64,000 nucleotides of DNA from Leptolyngbya iicbica LK (GTDB lineage Bacteria > Cyanobacteriota > Cyanobacteriia > Phormidesmidales > Phormidesmidaceae). A program made the position numbers and the translations under genes. Each line of letters begins with the position of its first letter. The stretch's first letter is position 1. Below the pieces are notes generated by a model that saw only the letters and a program-made list of their open reading frames with translations, was not told where the DNA came from and searched no databases. Of the stretch, positions 17,614 through 26,380 are shown one piece after another. The stretch spans positions 1,002,814 to 1,066,813 of the forward strand of contig NZ_QVFV01000001.1 in NCBI RefSeq assembly GCF_004212215.1. Reading direction: 5' to 3'.

Positions 17614-18372
17614 CTAGTCGACAGTCGCTAACTGTGCTTGAAACAGTTCCAGAACCTGAGTCCAGGCATCTTGTGCAGCATGAGCATCGTAACTGGCGCG
17701 TTGATCACAGAAAAATCCGTGAGTCGCTTCGGGATATCGGTAAATACGGTGATCAACTTGATGAGTTCTTAATGCATCTTCAATTTCGTCTACCTCAGCG
17801 GGAGTAATTAGGGGATCCTGCATCCCGAAAAAGGCGTAGACCGTACCGTGAATGTCTGGAGTGTGGCTGATGGTTGGTGCCCCACCGCCGGGCGCCAACT
17901 GGCAAATGCCTGCACCGTAAAAGCTCGCAGTAGCTTGTATCGCAGGTAAAGTGGCCGCGAGGTAGGCCACATGCCCCCCGAAGCAAAAGCCAATGCAACC
18001 GACAGCTTGAGGTACTCCCGTAAAATGCTGCTGGACGTATGAGATCGCCCCTTGAATATCACTCAACAATTCGTCAACCTGAGTGCCGTTCTTATATTGT
18101 CTTCCTAGCGCAAGCGCGGTTTCGTCATAACCAACTTCGAAACCCGGCGCTTGGCGATGGTAAATGTGGGGAGAGATCGCAATGTAGCCTTGCTGAGCAA
18201 TCCGCTCTGTCACAGCGCGAATGTGAGCGTTTACCCCAAACACCTCTTGAATGACTACAACCGCCGGACAGTCTTTGGATTCGGTAGGATGAGCAAGATA
18301 CGCGGGAATGGTGAGTCCCTGACTGAGGATATCAACAGTATGCGTTTGAATGGGAGGAGTTGCTGCTGCCAT
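17614..18372 (-). CDS. Dienelactone hydrolase family protein
   Basis: This is an alpha/beta hydrolase of 252 residues. The catalytic triad of the dienelactone hydrolase family is present: Cys130 in GFCFGG, Asp186 in GMQDPL and His218 in THGFFC. The oxyanion-side EVFG motif is at 43-46. The physiological substrate in cyanobacteria is unknown; an ester or lactone is likely. It is divergent from the BMC-domain gene, with 146 bases between the starts. Confidence 0.9.
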   Translation of the reverse strand: MAAATPPIQTHTVDILSQGLTIPAYLAHPTESKDCPAVVVIQEVFGVNAHIRAVTERIAQQGYIAISPHIYHRQAPGFEVGYDETALALGRQYKNGTQVDELLSDIQGAISYVQQHFTGVPQAVGCIGFCFGGHVAYLAATLPAIQATASFYGAGICQLAPGGGAPTISHTPDIHGTVYAFFGMQDPLITPAEVDEIEDALRTHQVDHRIYRYPEATHGFFCDQRASYDAHAAQDAWTQVLELFQAQLATVD

Positions 18373-18518
18373 TAGTTAATTATTCGGTTGAATGCAAGAT
18401 CGATTTTATTAAAAAGGGTCGACAATCAACCTGTCGAGAGGCACGCGACAGTTAGGACCCAGAACTTTTTATCACCAACCACTCGCGAAACCATTACTTA
18501 AAATCAGGTCAGTGTCAT

Positions 18519-18845
18519 ATGCAGCAAGCCATTGGGGTAGTCGAAACTTGCGGGATGCCAGGGGCATTAGTGATTGCCGATATCATGGGTAAGAGCGCAA
18601 ATATTCGAGTGGTTGGGCTAGAAAATACCGACTCGGGACGTATCAGTGTGATTATTCGCGGCTCGACGGGAGCACTCCAAGCAGCCATTGCGGCTGCTCA
18701 GGCGGCCCAGACCGCCCATCCCAGCGTTAGCCTCCTGGGACATCACATTGTGCCCTGCCCAGACAACTCGGTTGAGCCGATGGGCCAGCCGCGCCCCAGC
18801 CGTCGCTTTTCGCAAAGCAATAGTGTCGAGTGGTTAGACGATTAG
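18519..18845 (+). CDS. BMC-domain carboxysome shell protein, CcmK-like
   Basis: This 108-residue protein is a single BMC-H domain, which assembles as hexameric tiles of the beta-carboxysome shell. AIGVVET, ADIMGKSANIRVVG and SGRISVIIRG match the CcmK pattern. The pore loop that reads KIGS in CcmK2 and RAGS in CcmK4 is NTDS here (residues 36-39). The C-terminal 25 residues are a polar extension. The gene is apart from any ccmKLMN cluster in this window, like the satellite ccmK3/K4 or K5/K6 loci of other cyanobacteria. It was named only to the family level because the pore loop is divergent. Confidence 0.86.
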   Translation: MQQAIGVVETCGMPGALVIADIMGKSANIRVVGLENTDSGRISVIIRGSTGALQAAIAAAQAAQTAHPSVSLLGHHIVPCPDNSVEPMGQPRPSRRFSQSNSVEWLDD

Positions 18846-19002
18846 ACCTACAAGCGTCAAAGTGTCACATTTTGTTGAATTTACATTAATTATCGGACAG
18901 GCTGATTCAGCCTTATGTGAGGAGCGTTCATAGCAGCACTATTGAGGCTGCACGACCTCGGAGACAACGTCCCAATTAAGGCGGGCACTGGGAGAGCTAT
19001 CT

Positions 19003-19992
19003 GTGCTTAAATTCCATATCCAAACTGACAGCGAAATTCCAGCATCTACTCAACTCTATGACCAGTTGTGGTTTGCGATCGCCTCGCGTCAGTTCCCCCC
19101 AGGTTATCGGTTGCCCAGTACCCGTCAATTAGCGATGCAAACCGGGTTGCACCGAAATACCATTAGCAAGGTCTATCGACAACTGGAAGAAGCAGGCGTA
19201 GTAGAAGCTCAGCCTGGTTCCGGTATCTATGTCCGAGCCCACTCCACAGTCGAAAGCTCTCGGCCCCATCTAGGACTGTGGGATAAATTTCCTAAAGCCC
19301 GAAAAGTCGTTGAAGATGTCTTGGACGAGTTGCTGCGCCAGGGGTGTTCCCTAAACCAAGCTCGCGAACTCTTTTTTGCCGAAGTGGACTGGCGATTGCG
19401 GTGTAGCGCTCGCGTTTTAGTCACCGTGCAGAGTCAAGATTTAGGAGCGGGCGAACTTATCGTGCGCGAATTGGAAGCCGCTTTGCACATTCCAGTACAG
19501 TTGGTGGCGTTGGAAGAATTGGAAGATAGCCTGGCGCAGGCCCGATCTGGGACGGTAGTGACGAGTCGCTACTTTTTAGCGGAGGCGGAGGCGATCGCTG
19601 GACCTAAGTCTGTCCGAGTTATTCCCATTGATATTTACGACTACAACCGCGAGCTGGGACTGCTCAAAGAATTGCCTCAAGACACTTGTTTAGGCATGGT
19701 CAGTCTGAGTTCCGGTATTTTGCGGGCAGCAGAAGTGATTGCCTACAGTTTGCGGGGCGAAGACGTGCTGGTGATGACGGCACAAACCGAGGATGCCTAC
19801 AAACTGAATGCGCTGGTGCGAAGTGCCCAAACCATTGTGGTGTTTGACCAAGCCAGCTTGCCTGTTGTCAAGCAGGCCATTAATAGCGCCCGTGAAGACC
19901 TGATCAGAGCACCACAAATTGTCGTATGCGACAACTACATTGGCGAAAAATCGATCAACCTACTGAAGCGAGAGCTGGGCTTAGAAAGCTAA
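19003..19992 (+). CDS. plmA: GntR-family transcriptional regulator PlmA
   Basis: PlmA is a cyanobacteria-specific GntR regulator known to interact with the PII-PipX complex. This 329-residue protein begins with a winged helix-turn-helix (about residues 12-72, with LPSTRQLAMQTGLHRNTISK). The C-terminal half is not the aminotransferase domain of MocR proteins but the cyanobacterial effector domain. The start is GTG at 19003, preceded by GGAGAG at 18991-18996, which gives good spacing. The last 4 bases overlap the stop of the convergent rnhB gene. Confidence 0.88.
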   Translation: MLKFHIQTDSEIPASTQLYDQLWFAIASRQFPPGYRLPSTRQLAMQTGLHRNTISKVYRQLEEAGVVEAQPGSGIYVRAHSTVESSRPHLGLWDKFPKARKVVEDVLDELLRQGCSLNQARELFFAEVDWRLRCSARVLVTVQSQDLGAGELIVRELEAALHIPVQLVALEELEDSLAQARSGTVVTSRYFLAEAEAIAGPKSVRVIPIDIYDYNRELGLLKELPQDTCLGMVSLSSGILRAAEVIAYSLRGEDVLVMTAQTEDAYKLNALVRSAQTIVVFDQASLPVVKQAINSAREDLIRAPQIVVCDNYIGEKSINLLKRELGLES

Positions 19993-20651
19993 TGGCTGCG
20001 GCCCGGCTCGGGCAGTAAACTTAGCTGCTGAGCAACCTTAAAAGATTGGCGATGCTGGGGCGATCGCCCTAACCGGGCGATGGCTTCGCGGTGTCGGGCA
20101 CTCCCATATCCTTTATTAGAGGCGAGATCATAGCCGGGATAGCGGCGATCAAGGCGCACAATGAGCGCATCGCGCCACACTTTTGCCAAAATGCTGGCTG
20201 CCGCGATCGCCACATCGACCTGATCCCCCTTAACCACCGTCTGCTGGGGCACCGCTAGATCGGGAATACGTTGATTGCCATCTACTAAGCACAGTTCAGG
20301 GGCTACAGATAGGCGGCAAATTGCCCGTCGCATTGCTAAGAGTGAAGCCTGTAAAATATTGAGCCGATCAATTTCGTGAACGGTTGCTAAGCCGAGGGCA
20401 TAGGCCCGCGCCTGCGATTTAATCTGCGGCACCAAGGCCTCTCGTCGGGGAGCGGTCAAGCGCTTGCTGTCTGTCACTCCTAAGGTAGCCAAGTCAGCGC
20501 TAGTGCTGGCGTCAAGAATGACCGCTCCGGCCACCACTGGACCAAACAAAGCTCCTCTTCCCACCTCATCGACGCCCGCGATGATCGCCGCGGGCGTCGA
20601 CGCTAACGTTGGCGTAATCGCCACCGAAGTGTTGCGGACTTTAACCATCAT
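19989..20651 (-). CDS. rnhB: Ribonuclease HII
   Basis: RNase HII cleaves the RNA strand of RNA-DNA hybrids and removes single ribonucleotides from DNA. In the 220-residue protein the catalytic acids are Asp28-Glu29 in AGVDEVGRG, Asp123 in LVDGNQ, and Asp160 after SILAKVWR. The ATG (20651 or 20648) lies inside the last codons of rne, overlapping it by up to 11 bases, so translation is probably coupled. The gene pair rne-rnhB is also adjacent in Synechocystis. The 3-prime end overlaps plmA by 4 bases. Confidence 0.95.
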   Translation of the reverse strand: MMVKVRNTSVAITPTLASTPAAIIAGVDEVGRGALFGPVVAGAVILDASTSADLATLGVTDSKRLTAPRREALVPQIKSQARAYALGLATVHEIDRLNILQASLLAMRRAICRLSVAPELCLVDGNQRIPDLAVPQQTVVKGDQVDVAIAAASILAKVWRDALIVRLDRRYPGYDLASNKGYGSARHREAIARLGRSPQHRQSFKVAQQLSLLPEPGRSH

Positions 20652-22707
20652 CTCCGCTGGCCGAAGATCGGCGGCGACGGCGACGGCGCGTTTTAGGTGC
20701 CGATTCAGCCACCGTTTCGGCTATGTCACTTGCCTCAGCGTTATCAGTATTGGCTTCCGCCGTCTCGACTGCCACTGTCACTGCCGACTCTGTCGAACTC
20801 CCATTTTCATCTGCGGAGTCAGCAGACTTACGACGAGATTTGAGGATTGGTTCAGCCACCGTTGAGCTCGACTGCTCAGGCACTGCGTCGGTATTTTCTG
20901 GGGAGTCATTACTGCTGCCGTCATCGGACAGTTGTGCCGCCTCCCCTGGTAACACGACCTGCACGATCGCATTCTTGGCGTCCTTAATTTCTTTCGTGCT
21001 CAACACCAGCGGCGAAATGCCCATCATGGCGTAGACGCTTTGTTCTTCAGGGGTCATTTCAACGATGACTGTTTCGGGCGGCGTGGCGGGCTTGCGATCG
21101 CCTCTGCCGCCTCGACTACGACTAGATCGACCGCTACTGGCAGTCGATTCATTACTCGTCGACTTGGCTGGTGGCTCCGCTGGCGTTGCTTCAACCGTCA
21201 CAGGTGCAGGTGTCGAGGGCCGCGCAGTGTCACTGCTTTTACCATTGCTGCGGCTAGGTGCGGGTGAATCACGACGACGGCGACGGCGCCCTCCCCGGTT
21301 ACCCTTCGACTCCTGATAGCTGGGATGATGGAGCAAGTCCAACTCTTGTAGGTCAGAATGAGGCTCTAAATCTTCGGTGAAGGCTTCTTTCAAAGAGGGA
21401 TGAGCGCGATTACTGGTACTTGCTAACTCGCGACTCGGCTCACTCGTCGACTCATGCACGGTCGAGGGCTGCTCTCCCGGCAAATGCACCACATGCCCTA
21501 AGCCACCACAAGTGGGACAAGGGCGTCCAAACAGTTCGTAGAGGTTTTGGCCCTGGCGCTTTCGAGTCAACTCGACCAGCCCCAGTTCTGACAGTTGCGA
21601 AATTTGGGGCCGGGCTTTGTCAGCCCGTAGGGCGCGGTTAAAGGTTTCCAACACTTGTAGTTGGTCACGGCGCGAGTCCATGTCGATGAAATCAACAATG
21701 ATCACACCGGCAACGTTACGCAATCGCAGTTGACGGGCAATTTCTTCCGCTGCTTCACAGTTCGTCCAGAGCACCGTTTCCCGTGCGGTCGCCGATCGCG
21801 TAAAGGACCCGGAGTTCACGTCAATGACCGTCAGCGCCTCGGTGGGCTCCATAATGATGTACCCACCCGAAGGCAAGTCGACCCGGGGTTGGAGGGCTTC
21901 CCGAATGGCTGCATTGACCCGGAAAAATTCCAACAAGGGCACGCGATCGCGATGATGATCGATCAAAACTCCGGAGGGAATGCGCCCAGCGTTCCAATTC
22001 ATCAAATGCTGTTTTACCCGCTTTAGTCCCGTATGGGAATCGGTCACAATGCGGTTCACATCAGCGCTGTAAACATCTCGCAGCACTCGTTGAATAAAGT
22101 CATCATCACGATTCAACAACTCGGGCGGCCGCTTCGTTACCGCTTCTTGCTGAATCGTTTCCCACTGTTTTTGCAACGACTCTAAGTCTTCAATGATGGC
22201 TTCTTCAGGAACATCCTCCGCCTCGGTTCGCACTAGCAAGCCCATCCCTGCTGGCTTAAGCAAAATCGCTAAAGCTCGCAGACGGTTCCGCTCTTGCTCA
22301 TTTTGAATGCGACGGGAGAGATTGACCCCCTTGCCGTAAGGCATCAACACCAGGTAACGGCCCGGCAAGGTGACATTACCGGTGAGCCGAGGGCCTTTGT
22401 TCCCCGTCGGCTCCTTCATAATTTGCACCAGCACTTTTTGCTGAGGCGCTAGCAACTCAGTAATCGAACCAGCCGCACGCTTAAGCCGCAGCGGGCCTAA
22501 ATCTGTGACGTGCATAAAACCGTTGCGTTCACTGTCACCAATGTTGACAAACGCCGCGTCAATACCCGGCAAAACATTTTCAACAGTTCCCACATAAATG
22601 TCGCCAACTTGATGGGTCCCTGTGGCAACAATGAGTTCTTGTATCTGATCTCCTTGAAAAACAGCAGCTATGCGATGCTGTTCAGCAATAACAATCTGCT
22701 TAGGCAT
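20641..22707 (-). CDS. rne: Ribonuclease E/G
   Basis: RNase E is the main endonuclease of mRNA decay and RNA processing. The 688-residue protein has an S1 domain (about 36-120), a catalytic DNase I-like subdomain with the metal ligands Asp296-Asn298 in IDVNSG and an acidic DFIDMD near 339-344, and the Zn-link CPTC at 397-400. After about residue 430 comes a disordered tail with two arginine blocks, one near GGRRRRRR and one at the extreme C-terminus (RRRRRRR followed by SSASG). The terminal basic block matches the cyanobacterial RNase E motif known to bind PNPase. GAGGA precedes the ATG at 22707. Confidence 0.95.
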   Translation of the reverse strand: MPKQIVIAEQHRIAAVFQGDQIQELIVATGTHQVGDIYVGTVENVLPGIDAAFVNIGDSERNGFMHVTDLGPLRLKRAAGSITELLAPQQKVLVQIMKEPTGNKGPRLTGNVTLPGRYLVLMPYGKGVNLSRRIQNEQERNRLRALAILLKPAGMGLLVRTEAEDVPEEAIIEDLESLQKQWETIQQEAVTKRPPELLNRDDDFIQRVLRDVYSADVNRIVTDSHTGLKRVKQHLMNWNAGRIPSGVLIDHHRDRVPLLEFFRVNAAIREALQPRVDLPSGGYIIMEPTEALTVIDVNSGSFTRSATARETVLWTNCEAAEEIARQLRLRNVAGVIIVDFIDMDSRRDQLQVLETFNRALRADKARPQISQLSELGLVELTRKRQGQNLYELFGRPCPTCGGLGHVVHLPGEQPSTVHESTSEPSRELASTSNRAHPSLKEAFTEDLEPHSDLQELDLLHHPSYQESKGNRGGRRRRRRDSPAPSRSNGKSSDTARPSTPAPVTVEATPAEPPAKSTSNESTASSGRSSRSRGGRGDRKPATPPETVIVEMTPEEQSVYAMMGISPLVLSTKEIKDAKNAIVQVVLPGEAAQLSDDGSSNDSPENTDAVPEQSSSTVAEPILKSRRKSADSADENGSSTESAVTVAVETAEANTDNAEASDIAETVAESAPKTRRRRRRRSSASGDDG

Positions 22708-23179
22708 TCAATATCCTCAAATCTTGTAATGATTCGACTCCGCCTGTTAACGCTGCGGCAGCGAACCGTAATAACACAAACAATGCTGTCTTTCAGAAGC
22801 GAACATCACTGCCGTTGACCAGTAACGACGCAGGCAGGCGGAACGCGATCGCAGATAGCTCATTCACCTTTGAAGAGCTGGAACGGTCTCGAAAACCGCA
22901 AGTACCACGGTTCCAGGGCTACCAAAATCTTTGTCGAATCTCAAAAATTCTGACAGAAGCCTTTGGTAAGCGGCTGCAATTGGCTCTCTTGCTTGTCAAT
23001 GCTCAAGCCCAACCACAGGTCTGCTTCTGTTGGGTGCATTATAGCGCCCAGTGGCGAGAACAAGCACATTCATTAATAAAACCTCCGCTCAGCCCCGTCG
23101 AAACGGCCACTAAGCGGAGGTTAAGTTTTACAACATTCATCAAACCGCTATAGCGGCTAAGTCCCAGGAATCCAGCAGC
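22708..23179. other. Long structured leader region of rne
   Basis: This 472-base spacer separates rnj from rne on the same strand. It begins with the rnj terminator (23080-23122). Nearer rne is a nested inverted repeat: CTGGAAC (22878-22884) with GTTCCAG (22910-22916), enclosing CGGT/ACCG. CGCTG-CCG-CAGCG is a further small stem close to 22750. Frames in the region have no recognisable features. A long structured 5-prime UTR would fit RNase E autoregulation, known in other bacteria. Confidence 0.5.
23080..23122 (-). terminator. Terminator of rnj
   Basis: AACCTCCGCT (23080-23089) is complementary to AGCGGAGGTT (23113-23122). On the minus strand the hairpin runs into TTTTATTAATG, a short T-rich tail. 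It lies 58 bases after the rnj stop. Confidence 0.75.
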
Positions 23180-24904
23180 TTACGATGCGGTTAGCGCGGG
23201 GACTGGCGCATTATTTTCTGCTGTTTCTACCCAGTTCAGCAATAGAACCGTCACAGGATACCGCTTCGGCAACTCTTTACGGATCAGTCGGCGTAACTCT
23301 GATTCGATCGCAGGCTGAATGCCGTCACGCTCAATACCTTTCTTATTGGTGCGTTCTCGCAAAACTCGCCCAATCAAATCAGACACTTTGTTTTGGAACC
23401 GCTCCAAATCTAGGGTTTGTGAAATCCCCCGAATATCGACCGTTGGCGGAGTGACGAGTTTGCCTCGTTGGCTCACGATCGCCGCCACTGTAATAATGCC
23501 GTCCTCAGCGAGCTGCTGGCGATCGCGCAGGGTTTCTCGGTCCACCACACCTTGGCGAGAGGAATCAACCAGTTCAATCCCCGAAGGCACTTTGCCACCA
23601 ATCCCAATACTGTTTTGGGTCAGTTCGACGACATCGCCGTTGTTAATGATGACCATGTTTTCCGCAGGCACGCCCATACTTTGGGCCGTCTGAGAATGTT
23701 TCACTAACATCCGATGCTCACCATGCACCGGCAAGAAAAATTTCGGTCGGGTCAGGGCCAGCATGAGTTTTTGATCTTCCTGGGCACCATGTCCCGAGAC
23801 GTGAATCCCTTGATGCTTGCCGTAAACGACCTTGGCACCTTTCATCATCAGTTTATCGATGTTATTAACCACTGAGATCGTGTTGCCGGGAATGGGATTC
23901 GCGGAGAAGACAACGGTATCGCCTTCACGAATTTTGATCTCTCGGTGAGAGCCATTAGCAATGCGGGTTAATGCCGCCATCGGCTCACCCTGCGACCCGG
24001 TCATGAGAATCATCACGTCGCGATCAGAATATTGGCTCAAGTTCCGCAGGGGTTGAAAGCGATCTTCTTCGCATTTGATGTACCCCAACTCGCGGGCATG
24101 GGCAATCACATTAAGCATGGAACGTCCCACCACAAAAACCATGCGGTGATGCTTTTTCGCCAGTTCCAAGATCATGTTGACCCGATGGACCGACGAAGAG
24201 AAGGTGGTGACCAGCAGGCGGCCGTCGGCTTGGGAAAAGACTCGATCCAAGTTAGGAAACACCGATCGCTCGGAAGGGGTATGACCGGGTACTTCCGAAT
24301 TGGTTGAGTCGCTGATCAGACAGAGAACGCCTTTTTCGCCGTACTCGGCCAGCTTTTGCACATCAAAATGTTCGCCATCGACCGGGGTATGGTCAAACTT
24401 AAAGTCGCCCGTATGGATCACCACGCCCAGAGGGGTGTGAATCGCCACACTACAGCTATCGGCAATGGAGTGGGTGTTGCGAATATATTCCACCACAAAG
24501 GATTTGCCGAGGCGCACCATGTCACGAGGCCGCACCGGACGCAGTTCAGTGCGATCGCTGACCCCAGCTTCTTCCAACTTGCCTTCTAGCAAAGCCATTG
24601 CCAAGCGTGGACCATAGATCACCGGAATGTCGAACTGCTTGAGGTGGTAAGCAATGCCGCCAATGTGGTCTTCGTGGCCATGGGTGACGATCATGCCCTT
24701 AATTTTGTGGCGGTTGTCTCGCAAATAAGTCACATCCGGCAGCACAATATTCACACCATGCATACCGTCAGTGGGGAAAGCGAGGCCTGCATCGAGCAGA
24801 ATAATCTCGTCATTGATTTCAAACACACAGGTGTTTTTACCAATTTCATGCAGTCCACCGAGGGGAATAATCTTGAGCTTTGCATCAGGATTGGGATTAG
24901 TCAT
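23180..24904 (-). CDS. rnj: Ribonuclease J
   Basis: RNase J is a metallo-beta-lactamase/beta-CASP nuclease with 5-prime exonuclease and endonuclease activity. The metal-binding motif HGHEDH is at residues 75-80, and the beta-CASP region contains SDSTNSEVPG and MTGSQGEPMAALTRI. The C-terminal domain ends shortly after RRLIRKELPKRYPV. From the ATG at 24904 the protein is 574 residues. The frame is open further upstream to 25027, but that part is hydrophobic, Trp/Cys-rich and unlike the family, so the inner start is preferred. The order asd-dapA-rnj is also seen in Synechocystis (slr0549-slr0551). Confidence 0.94.
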   Translation of the reverse strand: MTNPNPDAKLKIIPLGGLHEIGKNTCVFEINDEIILLDAGLAFPTDGMHGVNIVLPDVTYLRDNRHKIKGMIVTHGHEDHIGGIAYHLKQFDIPVIYGPRLAMALLEGKLEEAGVSDRTELRPVRPRDMVRLGKSFVVEYIRNTHSIADSCSVAIHTPLGVVIHTGDFKFDHTPVDGEHFDVQKLAEYGEKGVLCLISDSTNSEVPGHTPSERSVFPNLDRVFSQADGRLLVTTFSSSVHRVNMILELAKKHHRMVFVVGRSMLNVIAHARELGYIKCEEDRFQPLRNLSQYSDRDVMILMTGSQGEPMAALTRIANGSHREIKIREGDTVVFSANPIPGNTISVVNNIDKLMMKGAKVVYGKHQGIHVSGHGAQEDQKLMLALTRPKFFLPVHGEHRMLVKHSQTAQSMGVPAENMVIINNGDVVELTQNSIGIGGKVPSGIELVDSSRQGVVDRETLRDRQQLAEDGIITVAAIVSQRGKLVTPPTVDIRGISQTLDLERFQNKVSDLIGRVLRERTNKKGIERDGIQPAIESELRRLIRKELPKRYPVTVLLLNWVETAENNAPVPALTAS

Positions 24905-25307
24905 ACAGTTTGTCGTTAATAAAAAATGCCAAAAATGGCTGAACAAAAGATTGAAAGGGCATTGCCCTACTGATTGGTCGCTCCTGTCTCCGTAGTGCCA
25001 AGGCAACGACCCGCACAGGTAAAGCAAGACTTATTTAGAAAACTCTGGAAACTACTGCAGTAAGACAGATTTTTCAAAAAATATGCTGACTTCGAGCCCA
25101 CCCAGCAAAGCTGAAGCGACCTTTCCAGCAACTTGCAAGGCACTAAAGGTGAGCTCAAAAACGTAATTACCGTCAGATAACGGCGCTAATCGGTCAAGGT
25201 CGGGTTGGATAAGGCCATACACACTCCGTGAATCAATGTACATAAAGAAATTAGATGTATTCAGTTGTGCCAAGCTCTTAGGGTTGCAGCCCTGATAATT
25301 AACGGCG
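24905..25307. other. Spacer between dapA and rnj
   Basis: This is a 403-base gap within a same-strand gene set. A 73-codon frame (25052-25273, TTG start) has reasonable codons but no recognisable family or ribosome site, so I do not call it. The region would form a long rnj leader if transcription continues from dapA. Confidence 0.45.
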
Positions 25308-26186
25308 CTAGGCCAATGAGTTCAAAACGGCCTGCAATTCACTTTTTACGGCATCACTCGCCGGCAACAGGGGCGAACGCAGAGAACCAACCTGCCACCC
25401 TTTCAGGGCCAAGGCTGCTTTGACCGGAATCGGATTTGTTTCCAAGAACAGTGCCTTAAACAAAGGGAACAACTTCAGATGGCTTGCTGTGGCCGCTTGA
25501 ACGTCACCTGATTCGAAAGCTCTGATCATCTGCTGCAGCTGATTACCGACCAGATGACTCGCCACACTTACGACACCACAGCCCCCAACCGCCAACAACG
25601 GCAGCGTTAGAGAATCATCGCCAGAGTAAATGGCAAATGCACTGGGAGTTACAGACCGCAAATGACTCGCGAAATCAAGATTTCCACTGGCCTCTTTAAT
25701 GGCCACGATGTTGTCGATCTCTGACAGTTGCACAAGGGTGTCAATCGAGAAGCTCTGCCCTGTCCTACCAGGAATATTGTAGAGCATGACTGGGAAATCG
25801 TCGCAGGCATCAGCGATCGCCCGAAAATGCTGCAGCAATCCAGCTTGGGTCGGCTTGTTGTAATAGGGCACGACTTGCAACGTCCCATCCAGATTTAGGG
25901 CCGCCGCTTTGCGGGTGGCTTCAATCGCTTCTGTAGTGGAGTTCGAGCCAGTTCCGGCAATCACTTTAGCGCGATCGCCCACCGCTGCCTTGACACATTG
26001 AAAGAGTTGGAACTCTTCGTCCCAGGATAGGGTGGGAGACTCGCCAGTGGTACCACAAACCACCAAACCATCGCTGCCGTTATCGACTAGATGCGCTGCC
26101 AGCTTTTCTGCCACTGAGTAATCGACAGTGTTGTCGGCCCCAAAAGGCGTCACCATTGCCGTCAGTACCCGTCCAAAATATCCCAC
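25308..26186 (-). CDS. dapA: 4-hydroxy-tetrahydrodipicolinate synthase
   Basis: DapA condenses aspartate semialdehyde with pyruvate in lysine and peptidoglycan precursor synthesis. Family residues are present: GTTGES at 45-50, Tyr136 in LYNIPGRTG, and the Schiff-base Lys164 in VAIKEASG. I chose the GTG at 26186, giving 292 residues, because AAAAGGA lies 9 bases upstream. The open frame continues to a TTG at 26207 without a ribosome site. It lies downstream of asd, which makes its substrate, in the same direction. Confidence 0.94.
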   Translation of the reverse strand: MGYFGRVLTAMVTPFGADNTVDYSVAEKLAAHLVDNGSDGLVVCGTTGESPTLSWDEEFQLFQCVKAAVGDRAKVIAGTGSNSTTEAIEATRKAAALNLDGTLQVVPYYNKPTQAGLLQHFRAIADACDDFPVMLYNIPGRTGQSFSIDTLVQLSEIDNIVAIKEASGNLDFASHLRSVTPSAFAIYSGDDSLTLPLLAVGGCGVVSVASHLVGNQLQQMIRAFESGDVQAATASHLKLFPLFKALFLETNPIPVKAALALKGWQVGSLRSPLLPASDAVKSELQAVLNSLA

Positions 26187-26380
26187 GCGCTCAAATCCTT
26201 TTATCAACCCAGGCTAGTCGCTCCTAATGCAAAAGCCAATTGCCTGATGTGAGTTGGTGTCAGCAATAACATAGCAACCTTGCGCCCGCAAAGCCATAGG
26301 GTAGCAGCGGCAAAGCCCCTCATTTAATTCATTCGCCTCAGCCACATCCTTAACCGACGCGGCTGAAGCGCGTTAAAGAA

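Noticed and set aside
25052-25273. A 73-codon minus-strand frame between dapA and rnj
   Set aside because: Codons look acceptable, but there is no ribosome site or recognisable family, so evidence is too weak to call a gene.
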